64,000 nucleotides of DNA from Duganella sp. CF517 (GTDB taxonomy: Bacteria > Pseudomonadota > Gammaproteobacteria > Burkholderiales > Burkholderiaceae_D). The stretch lies in assembly GCF_900110275.1 (NCBI RefSeq), contig NZ_FODC01000006.1, positions 248,001 through 312,000 of the forward strand, given 5' to 3'. The translations under genes were made by a program, and so were the position numbers. The notes beneath the pieces are model-generated. The model was not told where the DNA came from and searched no databases. It saw only the letters and a list, made by a program, of their open reading frames with translations. Within the stretch, counting starts at the first letter, position 1, and each line of letters starts with the position of its first letter. Positions 30,645-39,700 of the stretch are shown here, in pieces.

Positions 30645-33600
30645 ATGCGCCCTATGGATTTTACCCGCGACGACGCCACCGACGAGGTTCCCGCCAAGCC
30701 AGCCGCCCCGGCGGTCCCGGCTGCTCCCACGCGCCTGCCGCCGCCGCCCGCGAACCAATTGTCGTACGCGGTGGCCACCTGGCTGCAACGGGTGGATGCC
30801 GCCGCCCATCCCAAGGCCAAGCTGACCGCGCCGCCGGTCGATAGCGATCCGAAACAAACCCTGTACCGGCTGATCTACGTGATGGCGCCCACCAGCGGCG
30901 GCCGCCACGTGGCGCTGTGCCTGTACAAGGCGCGGCTGCGCTCGAACGGCGACGTCGCCGCCGCCACGCCCGTCAGCGAAGTGTTTTCGCTGCTGTCGGC
31001 GCCGCCGACCTTCCTGGCGCCCGGCGACGAGGATTTGATCCGCTTCTTTGTCGCCATGCGCAGCGGCCAGAATTCACAGACCGGTTCGGCCACGGAGCCG
31101 CGCGGCAAGATCGGCGCGGCGCTGCTACAAATGCTGGCGGAGCAAGATAAATTGCTGTGGGCAAACTCGTGGGCCGACGTCGGCAATGGCCTGGTGTATC
31201 CGCTCAAGGGCGGCGTGCTGCGCGAGGCCAATCTGGCCTGGCGCGAAGAGGGCAAGGGCCTGCGCCTGGGCTGGCAGGTGCAGCCGCCGCCGGGCGCGCG
31301 CGCGCCAAGCAACGGCGCCGACCAGGTCGATTACATGCTGCCGACCGATCCGCCTTGGTACATCGACAACCTGTCGTGCGGCGTGCTGCAATTGAACCAG
31401 GGCGGCGCCTCGATTCCGCTGGCCGACCTGCAGGCGCTGGTGGCGCAGGCGCCGCTGCTGACGGCCAACGACAAGATGCGCGTGTCGCAACTGTTGCTGG
31501 CGCACGGCCTGCAACAGCTGATGCCGCTGCCGCAGCCGCTGCCGCAGCGGGTGCGCGACGACGTCAAGCCGCGCCCGGTGCTGACCCTGGACGCGGCGAT
31601 GCTGGCCGACGGCTCCTTGCAACGCTGGCACGATTTCGCCGTGCTGTCGTTCGACTACGACGGCGAGCGCGTCTCCTTCGATCCGTCGCAGCGCGTGGTG
31701 CGCCAGAAGGGCGAGGTCACCGAGATCATCCAGCGCGACGCCGCCGCCGAGGAGCAGGCGCTGACCCTGCTCAACGAGCGCCATTTCCACACGCCGACCG
31801 CGTTGCCGCTCAGTAGCGTCAAAGGCGGGCTGCTGTTGCCCAGCCAGGCCGAATGGATACGCTTCGCCCGCGACGGCATCGCCGCGCTGAAGGAAGCCGG
31901 CTGGAAAGTCGAAAAGAGCACCAAATACCGCTACGACGTGCTGGACGTGGGCGACTGGTATGCCGACGTGACGGCCGACCCGGCCGACGGCGGCCGCGCC
32001 TGGTTCGAGCTGGAACTGGGCATCATGGTCGACCAGGAACGCGTCCCGCTGCTGCCGGTGCTGGTGCAACTGATCCGCAACGCGCCCAACGATTTCAATC
32101 CGAAGGCCATCGCCAGCCACGGCGACGAGGACCAGATGCTGGCCACGCTGGCCGACGGCGCGCGCGTGGCGCTGCCGTGGGCGCGCATCAAGCCGATCCT
32201 GTCGACCTTGGGCGAGCTGTATTTCAGCGACAAGATCAAGACCTCGCTGCGGATGGCGACCTTGGACGCGGCGCGCCTGGACGAACTGGCCCGCAACGTC
32301 GAACTGAACTGGAACGGCGGCGACGAGCTGCGCGAAATGGGCGCGCGCCTGAACCAGTTCGGCGAAGTCAAAAAGGTCGCCACGCCGGCCGGCCTGCAAG
32401 CGACCCTGCGCGACTACCAGACCGACGGCTTGTCGTGGATGCAGTTCCTGCGCGAATACGGCTTCGCCGGCATCCTGGCCGATGACATGGGCCTGGGCAA
32501 GACGGTGCAAACCCTGGCCCACATCCTGATCGAAAAAGAGGCGGGCCGCCTGACGGCGCCGGCGCTGGTGATCGCGCCGACCAGCCTGATGGGCAACTGG
32601 CAGGAGGAGGCGGCCCGTTTCGCGCCGAGCCTGCGCGTGCTGCTGTTGCAGGGCAAGGACCGCATGGGCCAGTTCGACCAGATCGACGAGGCCGACCTGG
32701 TGCTGACCACGTACGCGCTGTTGCCGCGCGACGAGGAAAAACTGCGCGAGCACGATTTCCACCTGGTCATCCTGGACGAGTCGCACTACATCAAGAACAC
32801 CCGCTCCAAGGCCGCGCAAAGCGCCGGCCTGCTGCGCGCCCGCCACCGCCTGTGCCTGTCCGGCACGCCGCTGGAAAACCATCTGGGCGAGCTGTGGTCG
32901 CAATTCCACTTCCTGCTGCCGGGCTTGCTGGGCGACGAGAAGGGCTTCAACAGCGTGTTCCGCCACCCGATCGAGCGCCAGGACGACCCGATGCGCCGGG
33001 CGCTGCTGAACCGCCGCATCAAGCCGTTCCTGCTGCGCCGGACCAAGGACAACGTGGCCAAGGAGTTGCCGCCGAAGACGGAGATGGTGCGCAAGGTCGA
33101 GCTGACCGGCGCCCAGCGCGACCTGTACGAAACCGTGCGGCTGGCGATGGACCAGAAGGTACGCGAGGAAATCGACCGCAAGGGCGTGGCGCGCAGCCAG
33201 ATCGTCATCCTCGAGGCGCTGCTCAAGCTGCGCCAGGTGTGTTGCGATCCGCGCCTGGTCAAGTCGCTGCCGTCGAAGAAGCAGACGGCCGGCTCGGCCA
33301 AATTGATCGACCTGATGCAGATGGTCGAGGACTTGCTGGAGGAAAACCGCAAGATCCTGGTGTTCTCGCAATTCACCAGCATGCTCGAGCTGATCGAGCA
33401 GGAGCTGGAGGCGCGCGACATCCCGTACGCGCTGTTGACCGGCGACACCAAGGACCGCAGCGCGCAAGTGGCGGCCTTCCAGCAGGGCGCGGTGCCGATC
33501 TTCCTGATCAGCCTGAAGGCGGGCGGCGTCGGCCTGAACCTGACGGCGGCCGACACGGTGATCCATTACGATCCGTGGTGGAACCCGGCGGCCGAGAACC

Positions 33601-33809
33601 AGGCCACCGACCGCGCGTGGCGCATCGGCCAGGACAAGCCGGTGTTCGTCTACAAGCTGATCGCCAAAGGCACCCTGGAAGAGAAGATCCAGGTGCTGCA
33701 GCAGAAAAAATCCGATCTGGCGCAATCGATCCTGGCCGAGGGCGAGTCGCAGAAAATGGCGCTCACGCAAGAAGATCTGCAACAGATCTTTGCGCCGCTG
33801 GTGGAGTAG
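30645..33809 (+). CDS. SNF2-family DEAD/DEAH helicase
   Basis: This 1054-residue Swi2/Snf2-type ATPase has an N-terminal ~560-residue extension of the bacterial RapA/HepA-like group. The helicase core starts at about 590: Walker A DDMGLGKT (613-620), Walker B DESH, motif III LSGTPLENHLGELW and motif VI ATDRAWRIGQ. Such proteins remodel DNA- or RNA polymerase-bound complexes; the exact role is unknown. The start is not settled: ATG 30645 and ATG 30654 are in frame and neither has a good ribosome site. It is followed 3 bp later by a histidine kinase gene. Confidence 0.9.
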   Translation: MRPMDFTRDDATDEVPAKPAAPAVPAAPTRLPPPPANQLSYAVATWLQRVDAAAHPKAKLTAPPVDSDPKQTLYRLIYVMAPTSGGRHVALCLYKARLRSNGDVAAATPVSEVFSLLSAPPTFLAPGDEDLIRFFVAMRSGQNSQTGSATEPRGKIGAALLQMLAEQDKLLWANSWADVGNGLVYPLKGGVLREANLAWREEGKGLRLGWQVQPPPGARAPSNGADQVDYMLPTDPPWYIDNLSCGVLQLNQGGASIPLADLQALVAQAPLLTANDKMRVSQLLLAHGLQQLMPLPQPLPQRVRDDVKPRPVLTLDAAMLADGSLQRWHDFAVLSFDYDGERVSFDPSQRVVRQKGEVTEIIQRDAAAEEQALTLLNERHFHTPTALPLSSVKGGLLLPSQAEWIRFARDGIAALKEAGWKVEKSTKYRYDVLDVGDWYADVTADPADGGRAWFELELGIMVDQERVPLLPVLVQLIRNAPNDFNPKAIASHGDEDQMLATLADGARVALPWARIKPILSTLGELYFSDKIKTSLRMATLDAARLDELARNVELNWNGGDELREMGARLNQFGEVKKVATPAGLQATLRDYQTDGLSWMQFLREYGFAGILADDMGLGKTVQTLAHILIEKEAGRLTAPALVIAPTSLMGNWQEEAARFAPSLRVLLLQGKDRMGQFDQIDEADLVLTTYALLPRDEEKLREHDFHLVILDESHYIKNTRSKAAQSAGLLRARHRLCLSGTPLENHLGELWSQFHFLLPGLLGDEKGFNSVFRHPIERQDDPMRRALLNRRIKPFLLRRTKDNVAKELPPKTEMVRKVELTGAQRDLYETVRLAMDQKVREEIDRKGVARSQIVILEALLKLRQVCCDPRLVKSLPSKKQTAGSAKLIDLMQMVEDLLEENRKILVFSQFTSMLELIEQELEARDIPYALLTGDTKDRSAQVAAFQQGAVPIFLISLKAGGVGLNLTAADTVIHYDPWWNPAAENQATDRAWRIGQDKPVFVYKLIAKGTLEEKIQVLQQKKSDLAQSILAEGESQKMALTQEDLQQIFAPLVE

Positions 33810-33812
33810 GGC

Positions 33813-34958
33813 ATGTCCGGGCCCGGGTCCACGGTCGACGAGTTGCAGGCGGCGTTGGCGCTGTCGCGGGCCAACGAGACACGCTACCGCCTGCTGCTCG
33901 ACCACAGCACCGAAGTCAGCTGGATGGCCGATTGCGCGACGTTGCGGCTGACCTGGCTCAGCCGGGCGGCCGAGGGCCAGTTCGGCTACACGCTTGAAAC
34001 CGCCGACACGATGGCGGCCGGCCTGCTGGCCGGTCTGGCGCCGCGCCTGGCCCGTTTCGCGACCGGCGACGGCAGCCGCCGCCACCTGCTGCGCGAGACC
34101 GAGGTCGCGCACGCCGACGGCCGCATGGTGCCGGTCGAAATCGACTCCACCCTGATCCTCGACGACGCCGGCGCGCCGGTGGCGGTGGTCGGCGTGGTGC
34201 GCGACCTGACCGCGCGCCGCGAACTGGCCGAGCAGCAAAAGAAATTCGCCTCCATGCTGTCGCACGAATTCCGCACGCCGCTGTCGACCATCGACGGCGC
34301 CGTGCAGCGGCTGGAGACGACCGGCGCCCACCACGACGAGGGTACCCGCAAGCGCTACCGCAAGATCCAGACGGCGGTCGACCGCATGCTGGCGATGCTC
34401 GACGAATACCTGTCGCCCGAGCGCATGGCCAGCATCGGCCGCGCGCGCCAGCCCGACGAGATCTCGCCGGCGGCGCTGCTGCAATCGGTCGCCGAGCAGG
34501 CGCGCGGGCGCCGCAACCGCGTCGATCTGCGCGTCGAGGCGCTGCCGCAATGGATGCGCTGCCACCCGGCCGGCATCCGCCTGTGCCTGGAAATATTGGT
34601 CGACAATGCGATCAAATACACGGATGCCAATACTCCGTTAGAATTGCTAGGCAAAATTGCAACCGAAGGCGGTGTCGAGTTCCTGGTGCGCGATGGCGGC
34701 GCCGGCGTGCCTGAGGCCGAGCTGGACAAAATCTTCGCCAAGGCTTACCGGGGCGGCAACGCCGCCGGCGTGGCGGGGTCGGGCCTGGGCTTGTACATGG
34801 CGCGCGCGATCGCCGACGTCCACGGCGGCACTGTCACCGTCAGAAATGTTTCTGAAAGCGGCGCGGAATTTCGGATTTGGCTGCCGGTAACTACCGTTCC
34901 CGGGAAAAGCCTTGCGCGAGCGGGTGGCAACAGTGATAATTCCCCGCATACAAGCTGA
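33813..34958 (+). CDS. Soluble PAS-domain sensor histidine kinase
   Basis: This 381-residue kinase has no transmembrane helix. A PAS domain spans about 20-135, a HisKA dimerisation domain carries His151 in SHEFRTPL, and an HATPase domain has the N box EILVDNAIKYT, DGGAGVPE and GSGLGLYMAR. It should autophosphorylate in the cytoplasm in response to an internal signal. The response regulator gene follows after 45 bp. The 3-bp gap to the helicase stop suggests a three-gene transcription unit. Confidence 0.92.
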   Translation: MSGPGSTVDELQAALALSRANETRYRLLLDHSTEVSWMADCATLRLTWLSRAAEGQFGYTLETADTMAAGLLAGLAPRLARFATGDGSRRHLLRETEVAHADGRMVPVEIDSTLILDDAGAPVAVVGVVRDLTARRELAEQQKKFASMLSHEFRTPLSTIDGAVQRLETTGAHHDEGTRKRYRKIQTAVDRMLAMLDEYLSPERMASIGRARQPDEISPAALLQSVAEQARGRRNRVDLRVEALPQWMRCHPAGIRLCLEILVDNAIKYTDANTPLELLGKIATEGGVEFLVRDGGAGVPEAELDKIFAKAYRGGNAAGVAGSGLGLYMARAIADVHGGTVTVRNVSESGAEFRIWLPVTTVPGKSLARAGGNSDNSPHTS

Positions 34959-35003
34959 AGCAGTACGGGCGCAACGCTCAACAATCGATCAAATGGCGCA
35001 TCA

Positions 35004-35684
35004 ATGACGCAAATACTTATCGTGGAAGACAATCTGGACTACGCCGAAGAAATGGCGGAGTTCCTGATTGAGCTACAACACGAAGTGCACATTACTAACA
35101 ACGCCAGCGATATGTGGTCGGCCCTCAGCCAGGGCAACGTGGGCGTGGTGGTGCTGGACCTCGGCTTGCCCGATGAGGACGGCTTCAACGTGATTCCGCG
35201 CATGCGCCAGCTTTATCCGCAAATCGGGCTGTTGGTGCTGACCGGCCGCGTCGCCTTCGACAACCGCATCCTCGGCCTGCGCCTTGGCGCCGACCATTAT
35301 TTGACCAAGCCGATCAAGTTCCCCGAGCTGGCCGCGCACATCGAGGCGCTCGACCGCCGCGTCGGTCCGCAGGAAACCATCCCGCTGCCGAGCAAGTGGA
35401 CCTTGAAAGTGAGCGCGCGCCAGCTCGAGCTGCAAGGCATGGCCATCACGCTGACGGAAAAGGAATGCAATTTCCTGCACCTGCTGACGATTAACACCCG
35501 TCCGGTGCCGCGCCAGGTCATCGTGGCCGGCATCGGCGGCGACGATCCGGACGCCGGCCGCCGTGTCGACATGCTGGTGTACCGGTTGCGCAAAAAGGCG
35601 CGCACCGGCCTGGGCCAGGACCTGCCGCTACGCAGCGCCTACGGCGAAGGCTACAGCCTGTCCGCCAGCTTCAATCTGTCCTGA
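35004..35684 (+). CDS. OmpR-family response regulator
   Basis: This 226-residue protein has a receiver domain with phospho-acceptor Asp52 (VVLDLGLPDEDG) and Lys102 (LTKPIKF). A winged-helix output domain follows (about 130-220, ITLTEKECNFLHLL...RRVDMLVYRLRKKA...LRSAYGEGYSL). It is the evident partner of the PAS kinase just upstream. Target genes are unknown; the linked SNF2 helicase gene is one candidate. Confidence 0.92.
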   Translation: MTQILIVEDNLDYAEEMAEFLIELQHEVHITNNASDMWSALSQGNVGVVVLDLGLPDEDGFNVIPRMRQLYPQIGLLVLTGRVAFDNRILGLRLGADHYLTKPIKFPELAAHIEALDRRVGPQETIPLPSKWTLKVSARQLELQGMAITLTEKECNFLHLLTINTRPVPRQVIVAGIGGDDPDAGRRVDMLVYRLRKKARTGLGQDLPLRSAYGEGYSLSASFNLS

Positions 35685-35842
35685 GCAAACCCATCTTCCT
35701 GGATGCAAGCCTGTAAGCCGTTATGGGGGACAGAGTCGCGCCGGTTTTGCCGCGCGCGGGTTTAATTGGGGACAGAGTGATAGAATGGTGCTTCGCCCAA
35801 CGCCGCCCTACGTGCCACCCGGGCGCATTTACCTTTGCTAAC

Positions 35843-36544
35843 ATGGCCCGACTCCCACGCCTGATCGTCCCTTCCCAGCCGCACCACGTCATCCAGACCG
35901 GCAATAACGACCAGCTGATCTTCCACGACGCCGAGGATTACCAGGCTTTCCACGGCTGGCTGCGCAGCGCCGCCAAAAACCACAAGGTCGCGGTGCATGC
36001 CTACGTGCTAATGCCCAACCACCTGCATTTATTGGTCACGCCGTCCGATGAAAACGGCCTGGGCCAGATGATGCAATGGATCGGCCGCTACTACGTTCCC
36101 TACTTCAACCAGAAATATAGCCGCAGTGGAACTTTGTGGAACGGACGCTACAAAACCTCGTTAATCGACGCCGATGAATATTTCATGCTGTGCAGCCGTT
36201 ACATCGAGTCTAACCCGGTCCGCAACGGCATGGTCAGCCGCGCCGAGGACTATCCGTGGTCCAGCTATTGCCATCACGCCGGCATCCGGTCCGACGGCCT
36301 GGTGGTCGACCACGCGCAGTTCTGGGCGCTCGGCAATACCCCGTTCCAGCGCGAGGCGGCATACACGGCCCTGAGCGAACCGCCGCTAACGGACGAGCAG
36401 GTCGCCTTGATCGGCAAGGCCCTGTTGAAGGGCTGGCCGCTGGGATCGGACCAGTTCAAGTCGGCGTTACAGAACAAGGTCAAGCGCCAGGTACTGCCGG
36501 CCAAACGGGGCCGTCCTTTCAAAATCAAGACCGAATCCGCCTGA
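35843..36544 (+). CDS. REP-associated tyrosine transposase (RAYT, Y1_Tnp)
   Basis: This 233-residue HUH single-strand transposase of the TnpA-REP family carries the HUH motif at His60/His62 (MPNHLHLLV). The Tyr-rich helix IGRYYVPYFNQKY (80-92) contains the probable catalytic tyrosine, followed by GTLWNGRYKTSLID and YIESNPVRNGMV. RAYTs process REP palindromes and are usually single-copy, domesticated genes. The start at 35843 (MARLPRLIV) matches the family N-terminus. Its flanking repeats differ from elements A-C, so a link to those is only suspected. Confidence 0.92.
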   Translation: MARLPRLIVPSQPHHVIQTGNNDQLIFHDAEDYQAFHGWLRSAAKNHKVAVHAYVLMPNHLHLLVTPSDENGLGQMMQWIGRYYVPYFNQKYSRSGTLWNGRYKTSLIDADEYFMLCSRYIESNPVRNGMVSRAEDYPWSSYCHHAGIRSDGLVVDHAQFWALGNTPFQREAAYTALSEPPLTDEQVALIGKALLKGWPLGSDQFKSALQNKVKRQVLPAKRGRPFKIKTESA

Positions 36545-36556
36545 GCAAATTCGGCG

Positions 36557-36589
36557 AAACCGCAGGAAGCTGATGTTCCTGCGGTTTTT
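36557..36589 (+). terminator. Rho-independent terminator after RAYT
   Basis: A perfect 12-bp stem AAACCGCAGGAA/TTCCTGCGGTTT with a 7-nt loop, followed by a T-rich stretch, lies 13 bp after the RAYT stop codon. Confidence 0.9.
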
Positions 36590-36673
36590 CTTTATTCGAT
36601 TTCACTCTGTCCCTAATTAAAATTTTCAGCAACTGCGAAAAATTTAATTCGACTCCGACCCCATTTGTTATGG

Positions 36674-36702
36674 TTGTCTTTTACGCTGCATTGCACTACT
36701 CT
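36674..36702 (+). promoter_or_regulatory. Possible gltB promoter
   Basis: TTGTCT and TACTCT separated by 17 bp lie 38 bp upstream of the gltB start, between the RAYT unit and gltB. The match to sigma-70 consensus is moderate. Confidence 0.35.
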
Positions 36703-36739
36703 ACTTTCTCATTAGCCCAATTGCCAGCGGAGAAGCCCC

Positions 36740-39700
36740 ATGAAAGCCCAAGGTCTGTACGATCCTTCCAATGAACACGATGCCTGCGGCGTCGGATTCG
36801 TCGCCCACATCAAGGGAAATAAAAGCCACTCCATCGTCGAACAGGGTCTGCTGATCCTGAAAAACCTCGATCACCGGGGCGCCGTCGGCGCCGATGCGCT
36901 GATGGGCGACGGCGCCGGTATCCTGATCCAGGTTCCGGACCAGTACTACCGCGACGAGATGGCCAAGCAGGGTGTGGAGCTGCCTCCGCCGGGCGAATAC
37001 GGCGTCGGCATGGTGTTCCTGCCGAAGGAAAACGCCTCCCGCATCGCCTGTGAACAGGAAATCGAGCGCGCCGTGCGCGCCGAAGGCCAGGTCGTGCTGG
37101 GCTGGCGCAACGTGCCGGTCGACTGCGACATGCCGATGTCGCCGACCGTGCGCGCCAAGGAACCCGTGATCCGCCAGATCTTCATCGGCCGTGGCGCCGA
37201 CATCATGGTTACCGACGCGCTGGAGCGTAAGCTGTACGTGATCCGCAAATCGTCCGGCCACGCCATCCAGGCACTCAAGCTGCTGCACGGTAAAGAATTC
37301 TTCGTCGCCTCGATGTCGGCCCGCACCATCGTCTATAAAGGCTTGCTGCTGGCCGACCAGGTCGGTGTCTACTATAAAGACTTGCAGGACGCGCGCTGCG
37401 TCTCGGCGCTGGCGCTGGTGCACCAGCGTTTCTCGACCAACACCTTCCCGGAATGGCCGCTGGCCCACCCGTACCGCCTGATCGCCCACAACGGCGAGAT
37501 CAACACCGTTAAAGGCAACTTCAACTGGATGCGGGCGCGCGAAGGCGTGATGAAGTCCGCCGTGCTGGGCGAAGACCTGCAGAAACTGTTCCCGTTGATC
37601 TATGAAGGCCAGTCGGACACCGCCTGCTTCGACAACGCGCTCGAACTGCTGCTGATGGCGGGCTATCCGATCGCCCAGGCGATGATGATGATGATCCCGG
37701 AAGCCTGGGAAAATCACGGCACGATGGACGACAATCGCCGTGCGTTCTACGAATATCACGCCGCGATGATGGAACCATGGGACGGCCCGGCGGCCATGGC
37801 CTTCACCGACGGCCGCTACATCGGCGGCACCCTGGACCGCAACGGCTTGCGTCCTGCGCGTTATATCGTCACCGACGACGATCTGGTGGTGATGGCGTCC
37901 GAATCGGGCGTGTTGCCGATTCCCGAGTCGAAAATCATCCAGAAGTGGCGCCTTCAACCGGGCAAGATGTTCCTGATCGACCTCGAAGCGGGCCGCATCA
38001 TCGACGATAAAGAGCTCAAAGACACCTATGCCAACGCCAAGCCGTACAAGGCGTGGATCAACGCCGTGCGCATCAAGCTCAACGAGATCAAGTTGAGCGA
38101 AAGCCAGCTCGCGCACAACCGCGTCAAGTACAGCGCCGCGCCCGGCGAAAAAGCCGTGGCGTCCGTGCTGGACCGCCAGCAGGCGTTCGGCTACACCCAG
38201 GAGGACCTGAAGTTCCTGATGGCGCCGATGGCCGCCGCCGGCGAAGAGGCGACCGGTTCGATGGGCAACGACTCGCCGCTGGCCGTGATGTCGAACAAGC
38301 TCAAGCCGCTGTACAACTACTTCAAGCAGCTGTTCGCCCAGGTGACCAACCCGCCGATCGACCCGATCCGCGAAGCGATGGTGATGTCGCTGGTGTCGTT
38401 CATCGGTCCGAAGCCGAACCTGCTGGACACCAACAACGTCAATCCGCCGATGCGCCTGGAAGTGTCGCAGCCGATTCTGGGCTTCGACGACATGGCCCGC
38501 CTGCGCGGCATCAGCTCGCACACCGGCGGCAAGTTCAAGTCGTACGAGCTGAGCATTTGCTATCCGCTGAGCTGGGGCAAGGAAGGCATCGAAGCCTGCC
38601 TGGCGTCGCTGTGCGCCGAGGCGGTCGACGCCGTCAAGTCGGGCCACAACATCCTTATCGTCTCGGACCGCTCGATCGGCGCCGATCGTGTCGCCATCCC
38701 CGCGCTTCTGGCTACATCGACCGTGCATCAGCACTTGGTCAGCAAGGGTCTGCGGGCCTCCACCGGTCTGGTCGTTGAAACCGGTTCGGCCCGCGAAACC
38801 CACCACTTCGCGCTGCTGGCAGGCTACGGCGCCGAAGCGATCCACCCGTACCTGGCGATGGAAACGCTGGTCGAGCTGGCGCACGGCATGCCGGGCGACA
38901 TGTCCGGCGACAAGGCCGTCTACAACTACACCAAGGCCATCGGCAAGGGCCTGATGAAGGTGATGTCGAAGATGGGCATCTCCACCTACATGTCGTACTG
39001 CGGCGCGCAGATCTTCGAAGCGGTCGGCTTGAACAAGTCGCTGGTCGACAAGTATTTCAAGGGCACCGCGTCGAACGTCGAAGGTATCGGCGTGTTCGAA
39101 GTGGCGGAAGAGGCGCTGCGCCTGCACAACCTGGCATTCGGCGACGATCCGGTGCTGGCCAACCATCTGGACGCCGGCGGCGAGTACGCCTTCCGCGTGC
39201 GCGGCGAGGACCACCTGTGGACCCCGGACGCGATCGCCAAGTTGCAGCATTCGACCCGCAGCAACAACTTCTCCAGCTATAAAGAGTACGCGCAGATCAT
39301 CAACGACCAGAGCAAGCGCCACCTGACGTTGCGCGGCCTGTTCGAGTTCAAGCTCGACCCGACCAAGGCGATTCCGCTGGAGGAAGTCGAGCCGGCCAAG
39401 GAAATCGTCAAGCGTTTCGCCACCGGCGCGATGTCGATGGGTTCGATCTCGACCGAGGCGCACGCGACCCTGGCCGTGGCGATGAACCGCATCGGCGGCA
39501 AGTCGAACACCGGCGAGGGCGGCGAGGACCCGTCGCGCTATACGATGGAACTCAAAGGCATCAAGATCAAGCAGGGCGAGACCATGGCTTCGGTCATGGG
39601 CAAAGAGCAGATGGTGGTCGATATTCCGTTGCAGGAAGGCGATTCGCTGCGCTCGCGCATCAAGCAGGTCGCTTCGGGCCGGTTCGGCGTCACCGCCGCC

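Larger units (their letters stand above)
35726..36663 (+). mobile_element. RAYT transposase unit with flanking inverted repeats
   Basis: The unit consists of a direct pair of GGGGACAGAGT motifs upstream (35726-35736 and 35768-35778), the transposase gene, a terminator and an inverted partner downstream. The sequences 35761-35780 and 36602-36621 are inverted repeats matching at 19 of 20 positions. A further related motif, read on the minus strand as TGGGGTCGGAGTCG, is at 36650-36663. Outer limits are uncertain. Confidence 0.6.

Noticed and set aside
31125..34565. 1146-codon minus-strand frame opposite the SNF2 helicase and kinase
   Set aside because: Antisense shadow spanning two well-supported genes, with no domain or ribosome site.
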